A stretch of DNA of 64,000 bases from Megalobrama amblycephala (GCF_018812025.1 NC_063045.1:19935420-19999419); one strand, 5' to 3'. Positions 48,350 through 62,026 are shown, counted from the stretch's first letter. Numbers and translations: made by a program. The notes: generated from the sequence alone by a model not told the origin.

Positions 48350-51300
48350 TATTTTATCTTCTTGCTGTATTCAGTATTTTTGAATTGTATATTGAATTAA
48401 AATTGTTATTTCTTATTCTGGGATGTCTTCAACTATGCCTCAATTTTCCTCAAGGTATCAGTAAAGAACAATTCAATCTTCATACTCTAATAATGACATA
48501 AAATATTGTCCCTTCACACAAATCAAGTACACTTAAACAGTGAGTAAAACTGCCTATGCATTGTTGCTCTCTGCCCTGCGGCCCACGCACAAAGAAAACC
48601 CGAACAAACAGCTGTGTGTCAATCAGAATAATCTTCCATTGTGACATGACATGGTTTGCACTTAATTGAAAATGACAGGACATTAGCCTCAAACATTTAT
48701 TTTACTTCTTCATTTGATTCCAGTGGTCTTGCCAAGCTCATTTTTCTCAGTCCTTAGACAGATGTCAAAACATGTCTCTCTTCTAAAGTCAGGCAACTTT
48801 TCGGCCAGAGCTTGTGCATGTTTTTTTTTTTCCCCCGCCTAATTTTAAACCTGAATGCTGCCACAGCTCATCGCAGTGAACCCCAGAGACATGCAGAGAA
48901 CAATGTGCTCAGCCTATCTGGATCTCACACACTTTAAGGTGGCTTATAGAGGAACGTTGTAAAACAGCACAAGTCAAGATGAAGGGAATGACAAATGCTT
49001 GTACAGACTCTCAGATGTGGATAAATGACAGATAGCTCCTCTCGACCGAACGGCAATCTGTCTCTGTTGGGGGTACAAAGCAAAGCCCCCGTGACCATTT
49101 TTATAACATGCCCATAAAAATATTTTAACCGCTTTCCAGACAGTTCCAACCTGTTAAATTGCCAAATAGCATTAACATATGTATGTTTTTTAAGCAATTC
49201 ATCATTTTTGAATGAGGCACGGTTTTCTTACTTGTCTTGCACAAGGGCTCAAGTTTTACTAGTTAGCATGGTCCTGTTAGCCCCTGCTGGTACATATTGT
49301 AACTACACCACATGCCTGAGCATTCTGAAGAAATAAAATTGTTTGTAAGGAAATGTTATTGATATATTCTTTTATACAGTTTAAAAATTTTTTGTAGCGT
49401 TTAATGCAGCTGTTTGTTTTCTACACAGCACGTTTCCTCTGTGCTCATTATCAGTGTTATCATGACAGGATGCTGATAAGTATGCATTTGAGGTTGCTGA
49501 TGAGTCAAGATTGTAAACGATAGCTTTTTCCCTCTAAAAGAGTTTCGAAACCTTAATCTGTTTTGATCAAATGATGCTTCTTCATGCAATATGCTGACTA
49601 AACTAAAATAATAAGGGGAAAATGTGTTTTATTATTAGGCTATAGGCCTACAATATAGGCTAGATAAAATTAACAAATCACTTCATCTCATTTGCAACAA
49701 ATAATTTATTTTGTATTAAATTTATTAATTCATTCATATAATTAACAACTACGTTAATTTAACATTTTAGCAATAATTTTCATATTTATCTCTATTTTCA
49801 GGGTATTGCCTTTAGAGATTTCTGCCAAGATTCCATTATAGCATAAGCAGGTGTGTCTTAGCTGAAACTTTGAGAGGGGGTGTTTATTTACCCAGTAAGG
49901 TCTATACTGGATGCAATGAGCCAAAAGTTAATAGAAGAACCCATTATAATCAATGATGCTGTCTAAAATGGGATGCGTCACGTCGTGAAGCACTAAACAG
50001 ACTGCAACAGTCGGGTTACAGAAGTAAAAATTCCATAGGGAAATTGATTTTTAATGCTTATAAACCTTTAAAGACAGTCTTGTACCTTGTATTTTTGTCC
50101 AATTTTCAAATACTTTTTTGCTTCAAATCAAAGTTTGTAATGTTATGACAGCTGGTTGGTTTGGTTCATAGCTTATAATGCTTTAACAAAGACTTTTTGG
50201 AAATTCCTATGGGAGAAATGAATGGAAAAAATACAATGCCGCTGAAAAAGTGGGTGGGCACTGTTGCGCTCTATTGTTGACTACATGTACTACATGCGCT
50301 CACACTATTTTCGACAACAGAACAAATGTATTTTAAACGTTTGCTTTGATGGGTTCATTATAGTCAGCCTCAAAGCCTTAAGCCATTTGGCGCGTCGTGT
50401 GTAAACACGATGTGAATTCAATACCAATGTCCCCCGATCAACATGGGAATGAAAAGTCAGTGAGACAGAGCAATTCCAAACATCTGTGGTATGAATCAGT
50501 AAATGAATAAACATGGTACTGTTTCATAGTAAAAATGTGAAAATAAAACAATAACACTAATGAAAATACATACCACTCCTCAGTAATAGGCCGTACTTTT
50601 TCAGGTTATGCAAAATGTTTTATAGTCCTGAGGCAATAGGTCTCTTAAGTACAATATAAAATAATGGATTCTCCACTGCCCTTCTATTTGGACAAGAGTT
50701 GTTATTTTGGTCAAAGGGTTTGGGTGCTCAGGACAGAAAGTTATGAACAAGAAGTATCCCACTGAAATTGAATACAGAGGCACTTACAGCTGGTGACTGC
50801 CTGTCGGACCGATGTCTAGCCTCAACATTGTTACACTGAATTAAGCTTCCACAAACAATACATGACCGTGTCATTTTTCAAATTTAACCATTGCGTTTCA
50901 TTTTAAGTATAGAGTGATATTAAAAGATTAGATTGCAGACAGTTCCTTGCCAAAATAATATTAATACAAGCTAAAGGAGTAAATCAATTCCAAGTTAAAT
51001 ACAATGTCAACTCAAGATCTATGACCGCTGCCGATTAGCACATAAAGTTCAAAATTAAGTAAAACCCTTTTGTGGAATTGTCAAAATGGACAATTAACCT
51101 TGACAATGGCATAAAAGGCAATTATATACAAAGATCCTCCCAAGTATTTGTCAATGCTTTGAAAATAAGATTTAAGAACACCTTCACTCTTAACAATAAA
51201 GATTATTTACTGGCATCATAAAGAACCTTTAACATCCATGGAACTTTTCCATTCCACTTTTTAGTGAAAAAAGGTTCTATGGTTTAAATGTTCCACACAC

Positions 51301-51600
51301 TAAGACAAAATGGTTCTTTTAAGAACTGTTCACTGAAAGGTTGTTTTGGGCAATGGTTCTTCAATGGCATCACTGTGAAACCCCCCCGTTTGGAACCTTG
51401 GAGTGTTGCTGCATTTCAAGGTCTAGGATGTGCGATTTGATTGATGTATTATGAAGTGAAACATAAGAGCATGTTTTTGTCCATCATAGCGACAATAAGG
51501 AGGGTGAGGAAGTGATAGGGAGATTTCTGCTGAGGAACTGAAGCACATAGCGTTCTTCTCATCAGCAGATTCTTTGAGGACTATCCACTGAAGGCCTCAA
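48350..51600. other. Intergenic, no gene seen
   Basis: AT-rich DNA with short frames only. The 51190-51420 part holds 'ggttcttcaatgg', 'aaaggttctat' and 'gaacc' words typical of a common fish interspersed repeat. Confidence 0.35.
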
Positions 51601-51677
51601 TCTGTTTTCTCCATCCGCTCTTTCTTCTAATGACCAACGCAGACTGTCTGCTTCGCCTGACCCCTCCTTCCGCCCCC

Positions 51678-52526
51678 ATGATCCATTCTTCTTTGTTTCG
51701 CTCATTCGCATTTTATTCCCAAATATCTGCTCTTCCTCTCCAAATACCCAGAATACCTGTTCCCTGGGTTTCCGACGTGAAAGACTCCATTAAGGAGAAG
51801 AAATATGATTGTGTTTGTTTCAAAGGAGCATACTTTTGGGAAATTGAAGATCACATTGAAAAATGTAAAAAAGGTATGTTGGGTAAGGACTTACGATGAG
51901 ACAATTAGGCTATGTTAATACTGCAAGCCTAAGGATTCATACTGTCAGTCCAAATCTGATTATTTGAAATTGGAATCTGATCTAAAATCATTGACTTGTC
52001 CAAATTGTGTATCGCAACTGTTCAGATCCATGCCGCTATTTCCTTAGTTTTCCGGAATATTTACATTGGTTTCTATGGCAATGATGTTGCACTGGTAGGC
52101 ATACACCAAAAACAACAACAACCACAGCATGAAGGGGTTTGCAATACACATGTATTTACATGACATTGTGTAGCCACTGAAGCCAGTGAAATTGTGCAAA
52201 TAGGTGGATAAGGAAGACGCAGAGAATGATGAGGAGAAGAGAGCAAAGTTTTCTCATTCAGTTTTGCTTGTATAGAGCACTAAAGTACCAATGACTACTG
52301 ACTAACTTTGCTGTCGTCTTCCATATTCACTTAGTGACCAAAGAACTACCGGTATGTAAAATATTTGGAGTGATGTCCATCAGCAAATTTCGAAATTTGA
52401 GCCACTTTTTCTTGCAGTGAACATAGCTGTTCACTTAATAAACTTACTTGCAATATTATAATGAACATAAACACATTTTTGTTTTACAGAAAGAAAACAA
52501 ACTTTTTATGTAAGACAAGATTCTGC

Positions 52527-52572
<46 letters not shown>

Positions 52573-55500
52573 GCAGAATCTTTAATCTTATTCCGTTATC
52601 TATATTTCATATGAAGTGGATGGGTTGGGGTTATCAAAAGCACAACTGTTATCAAATGGAATTTCCCATTTGCACATAGATTACAAGATGTGTCATTTGA
52701 AGTGCTGAAGTCATAGGCCTACTGTCTTTACAACAACCTTGGCTTCACGAGACACAGCTTTATCCTTCATACATATAAATCCTTTACCGATCACATTCTT
52801 TTGGTCCAGACCACATCTGGACAAACAATTACTCTCTTGGTCCGAATAATGATGAAAGAACTGTCTAAATATATCGGCTTACATTACCAAATAATAGCCA
52901 GGGACTCTGTGCAGACTTGCTAAAAATACAACACTGGATTCTCACGCCTCCAGTTACAAGCTCATGCCCACAGTCAGTCTGGACAATAGATAAGTAAATC
53001 AAATAAACCGTACAGTAAATCTCCACTATTTTTCTCCACAGTCTGGCTCATGCAACTCGGTCTCATTATGATCCGAGGCTTTACAAACTACACAAATTAC
53101 AAAAAGAGAGCTCATTTTGGGCTGCTGTATATCTGTTGGAGGAATGAATGTGAGTTGCATGCTCCCTTTGAACTTTGATCCATTATCTTGTGGTTGCGAG
53201 ATGAGTGTGTTTCATCTCCATGTCTATCGCAATAAGCTGAAACATAAGTGCAATTCTTGAAGGTTTGGTAGTTTGTCTCTTATCTCATCTCTCTCAGAGC
53301 TCAGTGCTTCTAATCAACCCACACCTTCTAGAAGAACAACATCTGCGGGGAGATGAGGAGGTTTTTTTTTTGTGATTTTACATTCCTCTAGTTGAGTGTG
53401 TGCTTCTCTTTGCAGAGGTTGGGGCTTGCGGTGGAGCCTTTGAGTCTTGCTAATTCAATAGGCTTTGGGATTATATGATTGTGAATTATTTCGCAATATG
53501 TCATTTTGGTCATCATTGGGTTGATTTTTAAAATGAGGACCTTCTTTGATGCGGGCAGACACCATATGTTTTGCAAATCAAATTCGGAAGAGTAGAACAT
53601 CCAAATGTTCAGCATAATTTATACCTCTCCTTTCTAACATTTCATTGATCTCTCTGTTCTTGGTCTCAAGGGCTTTCTAGAAAAGCTTCATTTTGGCAAA
53701 CACTTGTCAGGAGTTTCTTTTACTGAGCATCATTATTTCCAGAGATTGTAACACTCGTCTTTGCCTTACACCACTGTCAGGTTCTACATCCTCATCTTTA
53801 AAACGATTGGTACATGTGATTATTTCAGTACCTATCCTTTTAGCTATACAGTTGAAGCAAGCAGTAGAAGAGATGCCAGTCCAACTTTGTAAAGGCCTGT
53901 ACACTCCCGATTTCTCTTAGCATGGGGACAGAAGAGCTGTCAGTCAGTATATGGGAAACTCATATATTTTGTTGTAAATTTAAAAGTAATGTGTTAGAAC
54001 TATATAACTATATTAGCATCCACACCAGTGCACAATATCATTTTTTAATATAAGAGTGCATTGCAATTTTGTCGTCTACCGCTTTAAATGCTTAAGCTCT
54101 TTAAAGCTGGATGGATTCTGATTGGCTGTCGATGTTTTTACCGTTCATCAGCTGGAAAAAATTGTTCCGAAAGTAATTCCAACGATATCTTTATATGCAC
54201 CATTATTGTTATAGTTGTGGTGTGGACTCTTGTTCTTTTAAATGTAGAACAATTTTTTTGAACTATAACTTTATTGTTATCGTTATAGTTATCATCTTTG
54301 GTTTGAACTCACCTTAAGGGTGTAGTACAGCTATAGGGTCCAAAAGTATTTTATTTTTTGCCACACCTTCCAGTGTCATGTGAATTGAACAACCCGATCT
54401 CATGAGAAAACACAACTATGTAACGAATTGTTGATTTTGTACAAAAACATATTTTCAGAGAAACAAAAAACAAGCATGAAGATCCACCCCTAAACCAACC
54501 CCCGTTGGGGTGTAAGCAGATAACAAATGAAAACATACAAATGAGATTGTATAAAATCATATGAATTAACCAACAATTTGGCAAAACGTAAAATAGTAAT
54601 GAATTGCCATGAGAGCATTTTTGTTCATGATTTTTTATTTTGTTGATTTAGGCCCCGTTTACACTAGTGCGTTTTTGTTTTAAACGCATACGTTTTGCTA
54701 CGGTTATGCCTGTCGTTTACACTGCGCCTGTGTTTTTGAACCTCGAAAACGGAGACTTTAAAAAAAACTGCTGCAGACCCCATTTTAATTTGAAAATGGC
54801 AGGGTTGCGTTTCAGTATAAACAAAACACAAAATGGAGACTTTTGAAAATGATGGCATTGCTGCCCACGTTCGCTTTGTGTATCCTTGACGACCGTGTAA
54901 ACAATAACATGAAGACTGAACTGCAATCTAATTTTTAGCAGCCATTGTGAAGTTAAACTCAGCATTTTTTAATACTGCAGCTGCCTGCGCAAAAGGCAAC
55001 TGTTTACACTTGTACGCGCATGCCCAGTGTGCATGAACAGTCATGTGACGTGCGTTTTCGGCCGTGTAGTGTAGACAGAGATCGTTTCTGAAACGCTGTT
55101 GAAACGCCAGTGTAGGCGAGGATCGTTTTCATTTTAAAACTCCATTTTAAAACAGTGTAAACGGGGCCTTAATGTAAGAAATATTCTTCAAATGCATCAC
55201 CACAAGGCATGCTAGATAAAATTCGAAAGAATTTTTTCTTAATTTAAATTCTAAATTCTTTTGATCACATGACTTTCAGCAGAGAGGGTCAGACTATGAT
55301 TCATACGGTTTGACTTAAACCATATTACTTTGCAGTTCCTTAAAGTCAAGAGCCAAAAACTAGCAATACCTCGCAAAAGCCAATTTTTCGTGCATTTGGC
55401 ACTTGCAACTGTTCATTTTGGACCCTAGTGTACCTGTTTGAAAAACCAGATGAAGCAGGTTCTCTGTTTACAGTGCCATTATTAAAGACATGAGATCATA

Positions 55501-58190
55501 CACAGTTGCACATTTAATCCTTGCCAGAGATAATAAAAATGCACTTGATGTACTCATTTTGTAACATCAGACCTTCAACCGCAGTTTGTGATGGATGTCT
55601 TATCGCTCCGAGAGGAAGAGAGAGAGACAGATCGTGAATAAGAGAAAGTGTGTCATGGTCCAGAGGAAAGTAATAAAACTGTACAAAAGATTAAAAATTG
55701 TCCCTGTGTGCTTTGGCTGATAGTGCGGCCCACATATTGCTTCATCTCTGTCATAACTTCTGAATGTATCACAGGTATCGGTGAGAAACCTTTAAAAAAA
55801 AAAAAAAAAAATCTTATTTTCTGGTTCGGTATGTATGACTGAACTGGCAGGTGGAGTGCCGGATAAACTTAATAGCTCTGTTCCACAACCTAGTGAGCTG
55901 TCTCTCTGGCTTCTACCTCAAAAGTGATGGAACCTCTTAAGTGACTGATTTGAAATGCTCTGCAAATGCAGGAAGTCTGTAAATCATACAAATTGAAGCT
56001 CATTAGAGATTTGACTTGGATAAAATAGTCATTTTTTGTCATATTGAATATTCTTAATATTGAATGAATTATAAGTATAATTATAATCAGTGTTTCTCTT
56101 GGAATCAACCAATATGGTACCGATATATTTTTAACATTTTTTCTTTTAAAGTAACATACAGAAGAAGCGCATTAGGTTCTGAAACAAAATGAATATAACA
56201 GAATCGTTTTGCAATGAGATTGACTTCATTTGTGGCAGCTTACCACAGCAGTTATGCAGATTAGTCACCCTGAACTATGAGTCAAGGGCACTTTGTGCTC
56301 ATGAAATACTCTATAATCCTGAAAAGACATCTAATTGCCTGTCTAACCAAGTGAAAAGGGATATCAAACTCTGGTGTGCACGTTACACCAAAGGTCATGT
56401 GTGCTAGTTGAATCTAAGGTTGCTTAGTGTCAGCACACTTTGGGTATGTAATAAAGTGCGAAATACCTCTGCTTTGTGTCAGACATGCATTTGCTTTTAG
56501 ATTTAAAAATAAATATGCTCATATGTTTTATTCTCAATCAAAATAACATATATAATTTTGTTGGCAGGGAGTGTAGTCCCATGTTGGATATCCATCTCAT
56601 GAGAACCCTCAGTTTACACAGCACAGCAACAGCAGGTGTTATTTGAGACAGGATGAGGATTTAGACAAAAATCCATTTTAATTTGGATTCTTCTAAAGCA
56701 AAAGAAGAGAGAGAGAGAGAGAGAGAATTAATGTACTCAAAGGGTTAGTTCACCCAAAAATGAAAATTATGTCATTATTTACTTGTATCGTTCCAAACCT
56801 GCAAATTTTGTTTATCTTCGGAACACAAATGAAGAAATTTTAATGAAATCTGAGAGCTTTCTGTCTCTCCATTGACATTCTACGCAACTACTACTTTGAC
56901 GCTTCAAAAAGTTCATAAAGAGATCATAAAAATAAATCTAGAATTGAGTGGTTCAGTCCAAATTTTCTGAAGAGATTCGATCACTTTATATGATGAACAG
57001 ATTGAACAGGCAAGCTCAACCGTACATGCTTTGACACACCAGAACATCTTCTGGAAGCTCAAACATTCTGTGTAACACAAGAATGAACCTCAGTGATTCT
57101 TGCATGTCAAGCAAACATGCTTGATGAATAATAAAAGCTGAAATTAAATCTGTTCATCGTATAATGCGATGTGTCCTTCAGAAAATTTGGACTGAACTGC
57201 TCAATTCATATGGATTAATTTTACGATATCTTTATGAACGTTTTGAAGCGACAAAGTGGTATTTGTGTAGACTGTCAATGTAGGGACAGAAATTGCTCAA
57301 ATTTTATTTTAAAAAAATCTTCATTTGTGTTCCGAAGAAGAACAAAAGTCTTACGGGTTTGAGACAACATGAGGGTGACTAAATGATGACAGAATTTTCA
57401 ATTTGGGGTGAACTAATGCTTCAAGTCCAAGTCCATAAGCATTCAAGAAAAAGTCAAATGAACTTGGTTGATTGTTTAATGCTAAATGAAACTTCTGTCA
57501 TTATTTACTCACCATTATTTCATTTAAAATGATTTTTTTTCAGGGGAAAACAAAAGGAATATGTTCTCCTTCAAATGCAATGAAAGTGGACACTGATACT
57601 TGCTTTCAGGCTTCAGACATAAAAATGCATTCAAGCTAAACATTACAAAAACACCATAAAAGTTGTTCATTCTACTTATGCAGTTATATTCAGACTTCTG
57701 AAACCACGTGATAGTTTTGTGTGAGGATCAGACTGGCAGAATAATGGCATAAATTGCAAGTTTTCCTTCACAAAAAACTACTGTGGTGGTGGTGTGGTGG
57801 TAGTGGTGAGGGGGGGGGGGGGGGGGGGGGCTTTAGTGTTCAGACAAATAGGTATTTCGCCATGCCTGGAAAGCAATGTCACTACTCATCTTCCCCTCTT
57901 AATTCCAGTGTCCTTTCCTATCCTCTTCTGGTCTTGACTGGTACAGAGATGAGCTCCAGGGAGGCATACAAAGGGTCACATATAAAAACATTTACTCAAA
58001 ACCACATTCTCACACATTTTCACTGTGGCACATAACACTGCATGTGCAGGCTTTATCTGGTGATCTGAAAAAAAACCTTGACAGCTCCTTGTGTGAGTTG
58101 ATGATGCAAAGAGCGATGATACTGATTAGTACCACAAGCGATGCAAAACAGCCCGGTGAACATTTGTGAAGTCACAAACCACACTCAGAC

Positions 58191-58241
<51 letters not shown>

Positions 58242-60020
58242 TACAGTCCAAAAGTTTGGAACCACTAAGATTTTTTATGTTTTTAAAAGAAGTTTCATCT
58301 GCTCACCAAGGCTACATTTATTTAATTAAAAATACAGTAAAAAAAACAGTAATATTGTGAAATATTATTACAATTTAAAATAACTGTGTACTATTTAAAT
58401 ATATTTGACAAAGTAATTTATTCCTGTGATGCAAAGCTGAATTTTCAGCATCGTTACTCCAGTCTTCAGTGTCACATGATCCTTCAGAAATCATTCTAAT
58501 ATGCTGATTTGCTGCTCAATAAACATTTATGATTATTTTCAATGTTGAAAACAGTTGTGTACTTTTTTTCAGGATTCCTTGATGAATAGAAAGTTCAAAA
58601 GAACAGCATTTATCTGAAATACAAAGCTTCTGTAGCATTATACACTACCGTTCAAAATTTTGGGGTCAGTAAGAATTTTTATTTTTATTTTTTTGAAAAG
58701 AAATTAAAGAAATGAATACTTTTATTCAGCAAGGATGCATTAAATCAATCAAAAGTGGCAGTAAAGACATTTATAATGTTACAAAAGATTAGATTTCAGA
58801 TAAACACTGTTCTTTTGAACTTTCTATTCATCAAATAATCCTGAAAAAAAATATTGTACACAAATATTTTGTACAATTGTACACATTAAATGTTTCTTGA
58901 GCAGCAGATCAGCATATTAGAATGATTTCTGAAGGATCATGTGACACTGAAGACTGGAGTAATGATGCTGAAAATTCAGCTTTGCCATCACAGGAATAAA
59001 TTACTTTGTCAAATATATTCAAATAGAAAACAGTTATTTTAAATTGTAATAATATTTCACAATATTACTGTTTTTACTGTATTTTTAATTAAATAAATGT
59101 AGCCTTGGTGAGCAGACGAAACTTCTTTTAAAAACATTAAAAATCTTAGTGGTTCCAAACTTTTGGACTGTACTGTATATATATATATATATATATATGC
59201 ATCAACTAAAATAATTCAAATCCAGAAGATATTTGTGCAGATAACAGATTTAGTGCATTACACAAAAGCCAATGAAATGACCTGGCCAGATTCTGACCTC
59301 TCATATGCATTTTCGTTTAATAGTGGACAGATTTCAAAGTGTGTCATATGCTACTTTCTTATTTGAAAGCCCATGTTGTCATTTCCTTTTATTCTTAATA
59401 ATTGTGATTTGCACAGTGATTGATGGACTTTTTACAACTGTCGTTTCATTCCCTGCTTCTATCATGACGTCTAATTGTTTAACCATCCCATAGTCAACCC
59501 CCTGGTTCTAATAAAGCTGACAGTCTGCCGGTAAACGTTCTTTTAGACACCCCCCGCTGCCCCCTCCCTTCTGCTCTGCCTCTCCAAACCTCCTCCTGTA
59601 ATTCCCATTACTGTTCAAGACCCAGTCTTTTGCATGCAACCCATTCCCCACCATCCCTTGCTCACAGAAACCTTGGTTGTGCTTCATTCACAATAATTAT
59701 AATAACGTCTTGTGGTTCAGGTATGAGAAGAACATACCTCAGTCTAGACGTAGGAAGTTTCTTAATGGGCATTCCTGTGCTACTGCTTGGCGTATTTGCA
59801 TGGCTTAAGCAAGCATATAGCATTACAGCCTTCAGGAACTATGTGACCACATCGCTAATATCAGAGGTACTCAAAACACCGTTTTTGTTCAATGTGCATT
59901 TTATTACATCCATCAAAGACATGTAATCGAAGCTATGAAAATTGATTTCCTGTTTTGTAGGACTCTACAAGGAGCTGCAAAACCTCTGGCCCACTGAACT
60001 CTGTTGCTGAACACATTTGA
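51678..60020 (+). CDS. Putative small single-pass membrane protein, three exons
   Basis: Predicted coding segments are 51678-51873 (donor AAAAAAG|GTATGT), 59721-59866 (acceptor ggttcag) and 59961-60020 (acceptor ttttgtag, stop TGA). Phases are compatible (1, then 0), giving about 133 residues. Exon 1 encodes a charged segment with the Cys/His pattern YDCVCFKGAYFWEIEDHIEKC (C-x-C-x11-H-x3-C). Exon 2 encodes one hydrophobic helix, LDVGSFLMGIPVLLLGVFAW, followed by a basic residue, and exon 3 a short Ser/Cys tail ending SVAEHI. The 5' start is uncertain: a possible acceptor (ccaaatacccag) lies inside the first segment at about 51752, so an earlier signal-peptide exon may exist. I recognise no family. 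A small receptor-like or zinc-binding membrane protein is only a guess. The 7.8-kb intron is repeat-rich. Confidence 0.4.
52514..52592. repeat. Hairpin around an (AT)n tract
   Basis: aagattctgcatt and its complement aatgcagaatctt flank a 36-bp AT repeat, forming a clean stem with a TA-rich loop. Confidence 0.7.
53995..54317. repeat. Interspersed repeat, copy 2 of 2
   Basis: Same order of conserved words as 22100-22415, including gattctgattggct and gttgtggtgtgga. The ends carry complementary 'aactatataact' and 'ttatagtt' segments. Confidence 0.5.
54650..55169. mobile_element. TIR MITE with AGGCCCCGTTTACACT ends
   Basis: The left end aggccccgtttacact and right end agtgtaaacggggcct are perfect 16-bp inverted repeats about 500 bp apart. 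The interior has aaacg/cgttt words in both orientations. A widespread fish hAT-like family; the target duplication was not resolved. Confidence 0.7.
55200..56730. other. Non-coding interval, nothing recognised
   Basis: No convincing exon or element ends. The 72-codon plus frame starting at 56189 lacks matching splice sites. A (GA)n tract lies at about 56705-56727. Confidence 0.35.
56741..57420. mobile_element. Foldback MITE with TCAA target duplication
   Basis: Starts AGGGTTAGTTCACCCAAAAA and ends with the near-complement GGGGTGAACTAATGCT. It is a long imperfect palindrome related to 21353-22095. Both borders read TCAA (56737-56740 and 57421-57424) instead of the usual TTAA. Confidence 0.65.
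57809..57830. repeat. Poly-G run of about 21-22 nt
   Basis: A homopolymeric G run preceded by a (TGG)n-like tract (57781-57808). It could form G-quadruplex DNA and its length is uncertain in any assembly. Confidence 0.9.
58194..58238. repeat. (TA)n microsatellite, left of foldback
   Basis: Pure TA tract directly abutting the foldback element at 58239. Confidence 0.95.
58239..59175. mobile_element. Foldback element inserted in a TA repeat
   Basis: The ends cagtacagtccaaaagtttg (58239) and its complement (to 59175) start inverted arms of roughly 300 nt. Near 58641 an internal motif, cactaccgttcaaaatttt, resembles the ends of a very common fish repeat. TA repeats flank both sides, consistent with TA targeting of the Tc1/mariner kind. 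Confidence 0.7.
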
Positions 60021-60029
60021 GGATGATCA

Positions 60030-61960
60030 AACCCGCTAAGACAGTCTGTTGGTTAACATGTTTGTATATTTATTTGGAAAGGTAAATGTAATTCTATTGC
60101 TGTAACCTCACTTTCCTGTAAACATTTGATCACAGTTGTCACATTTACAGTGCAAACTTTGAATTCTATGCAACTTAATGCATAACATACTTTGAAGATT
60201 CTCAGTTTTAGTCAAATTTTCTGGTCGATTATTCTGGTCAACTGAATGTATTTTTCTGTTTGTCAACCTTTTATCCAAGTGGCCAGAGCTGTACATCTGG
60301 GAAACCAGACAACAACTGTTTAAGTGGATGTCACAAGTAAAAAACAACTACATATTTACCAGTTTACAAAATCTTTTAAGTTTTAAAAACTAAGAAATGC
60401 TATTTTCTTGAAACTACATTAAAACCAATGTCAGACCAACAGAATTGCTGAACAGAATTGAGTCTGAACAAAGAATTTCATATTGCTGAAATGTTAAGAT
60501 TATGAGTTCCCTTCATGCATTGCAGCATGAATACATTATGTGGTTTATTTATTTTTTTGCTGTTTGATGACTTAATTTAAAAATATATATATTTCTCATT
60601 ATTGTTAGTTATTTGTTGTGTTGTGATGTAGAGAGCTCATCGTTTTAGATTTGTTGATCGTCACAGTTCTTGAGGTTTGTGTCAAGTTTTGAGGCCTAAA
60701 GTATGTTCAGCCATTTAAAACTATATCTTAGCTATCTTTGCTCTGTAGGGATGATTGTTATTCTTCTTTACAAACATAGCATCGCTCACTTAACAAATTA
60801 AGTATCCTATAAGACTATACTATATATTGCTGAACAAGAAATATTTTGTTGTCTTGATGAATATATTGGCTGAATGAGTCATTTCGCATTTAGTGAGCAA
60901 AACAAATTCAAATTGACAAAACACATTAGTTTTACTTAGTACACCTAAGTTTTCTCAATTTTTATTTTAATTTATTTTTTTACATGGGCAAACATCTCTG
61001 GACAAGTGTATCTGCATCTAAAGACAAGGATAACATCCAACGGCAAAGTCAAGATTTTGGTCAAGGAGGACAACCAACTTTGAAAGATGGGGCCTTTGAT
61101 TGTCAGCTACTTACTATTGACAATTTCTCACCAAATAACCTGTAATCTCCACCTCTGCAAGGACTCACAAAAGAGGATAAATGCTTTAATGCTAGAGTTT
61201 ATACCACCACAAAAGATGAGGTCTCTTGTTCAGTAGTTTTTTTTTTTTATTGCAGTCTTTTTTATGCTGTCATTGTTTTTGCTTCTCAGTTCCATACAAT
61301 TTTAAGTTTTTCATTGTTCATTCCATGTTTTATAGGCAACCTTGTTCATGCTAATCTAAATCTTGTTTTGAATCATTTTTAATTCTGTTTATTTAGTTAA
61401 GTCCAAGTGTTAGTAATCTGTGCTTCAGAAAGCCATTTTTAAAGCCAGGATTAACTATTCTACATTAAGGTCTCTTGTCTTAATTTTAACCCTGTCCCTA
61501 CATGCATAAAAGCATGCACACATGCTCAAGAGGTTTCAGTAACCTCCAATAGCTTCCACAGTCTCAAGATCTCAATGGAGTACCTTTGAAATGTGAAGAA
61601 AGGGCAGATTCACATCACAAATGTGCAATGTGTTTGTGTGTTGCTACCATGTTAACAGAGACCAGAATTTTTGAAGATTGTTTCATGCATCTTGCTAAAT
61701 CCATGCCACAAAAAATTATGTGGTACCAAAAGTTGTTCAAAATACAGATACTGAAATTCTCACAACTGTCCGTTGTGTGCACTTTTTGATATTATCACCA
61801 AAGTGTGAGTTGTGAAACAACGAAAGCTGATGATAATCACTGACCTGTGAACAGCTCTTCCTGTAACAGTCTCTAACGTGAATGTTTTAGATCAGTGAAA
61901 CTGATCTGGATGCAGAGCATGCTGAAGCTTCTACCATTAACTTCCGGGTATGGGTCCCCT
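60030..61960. other. Interval before granzyme-like gene, no gene seen
   Basis: Includes the likely 3' UTR of the putative membrane-protein gene (ATTAAA hexamers near 60417). The remainder is AT-rich without clear exons or element ends. Confidence 0.35.
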
Positions 61961-61968
61961 GAATCTCT

Positions 61969-61975
61969 ATAAAAG
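61969..61975 (+). promoter_or_regulatory. TATA box of the granzyme-like gene
   Basis: TATAAAA lies 52 nt upstream of the start codon, placing transcription start near 62000 with a short 5' leader. An upstream 'acttccgggt' ETS-type GGAA core (minus strand) at about 61941-61950 would suit leukocyte expression, but this is inference. Confidence 0.65.
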
Positions 61976-62026
61976 CAGGAGACAACATTTCTGTGGTGCA
62001 TACTGAGTGTGACTGAGCTGTCTACA

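Noticed and set aside
56189..56407. 72-codon plus-strand frame as an extra exon of the membrane-protein gene
   Set aside because: No suitable donor in phase, and the flanking exons already join in frame without it.
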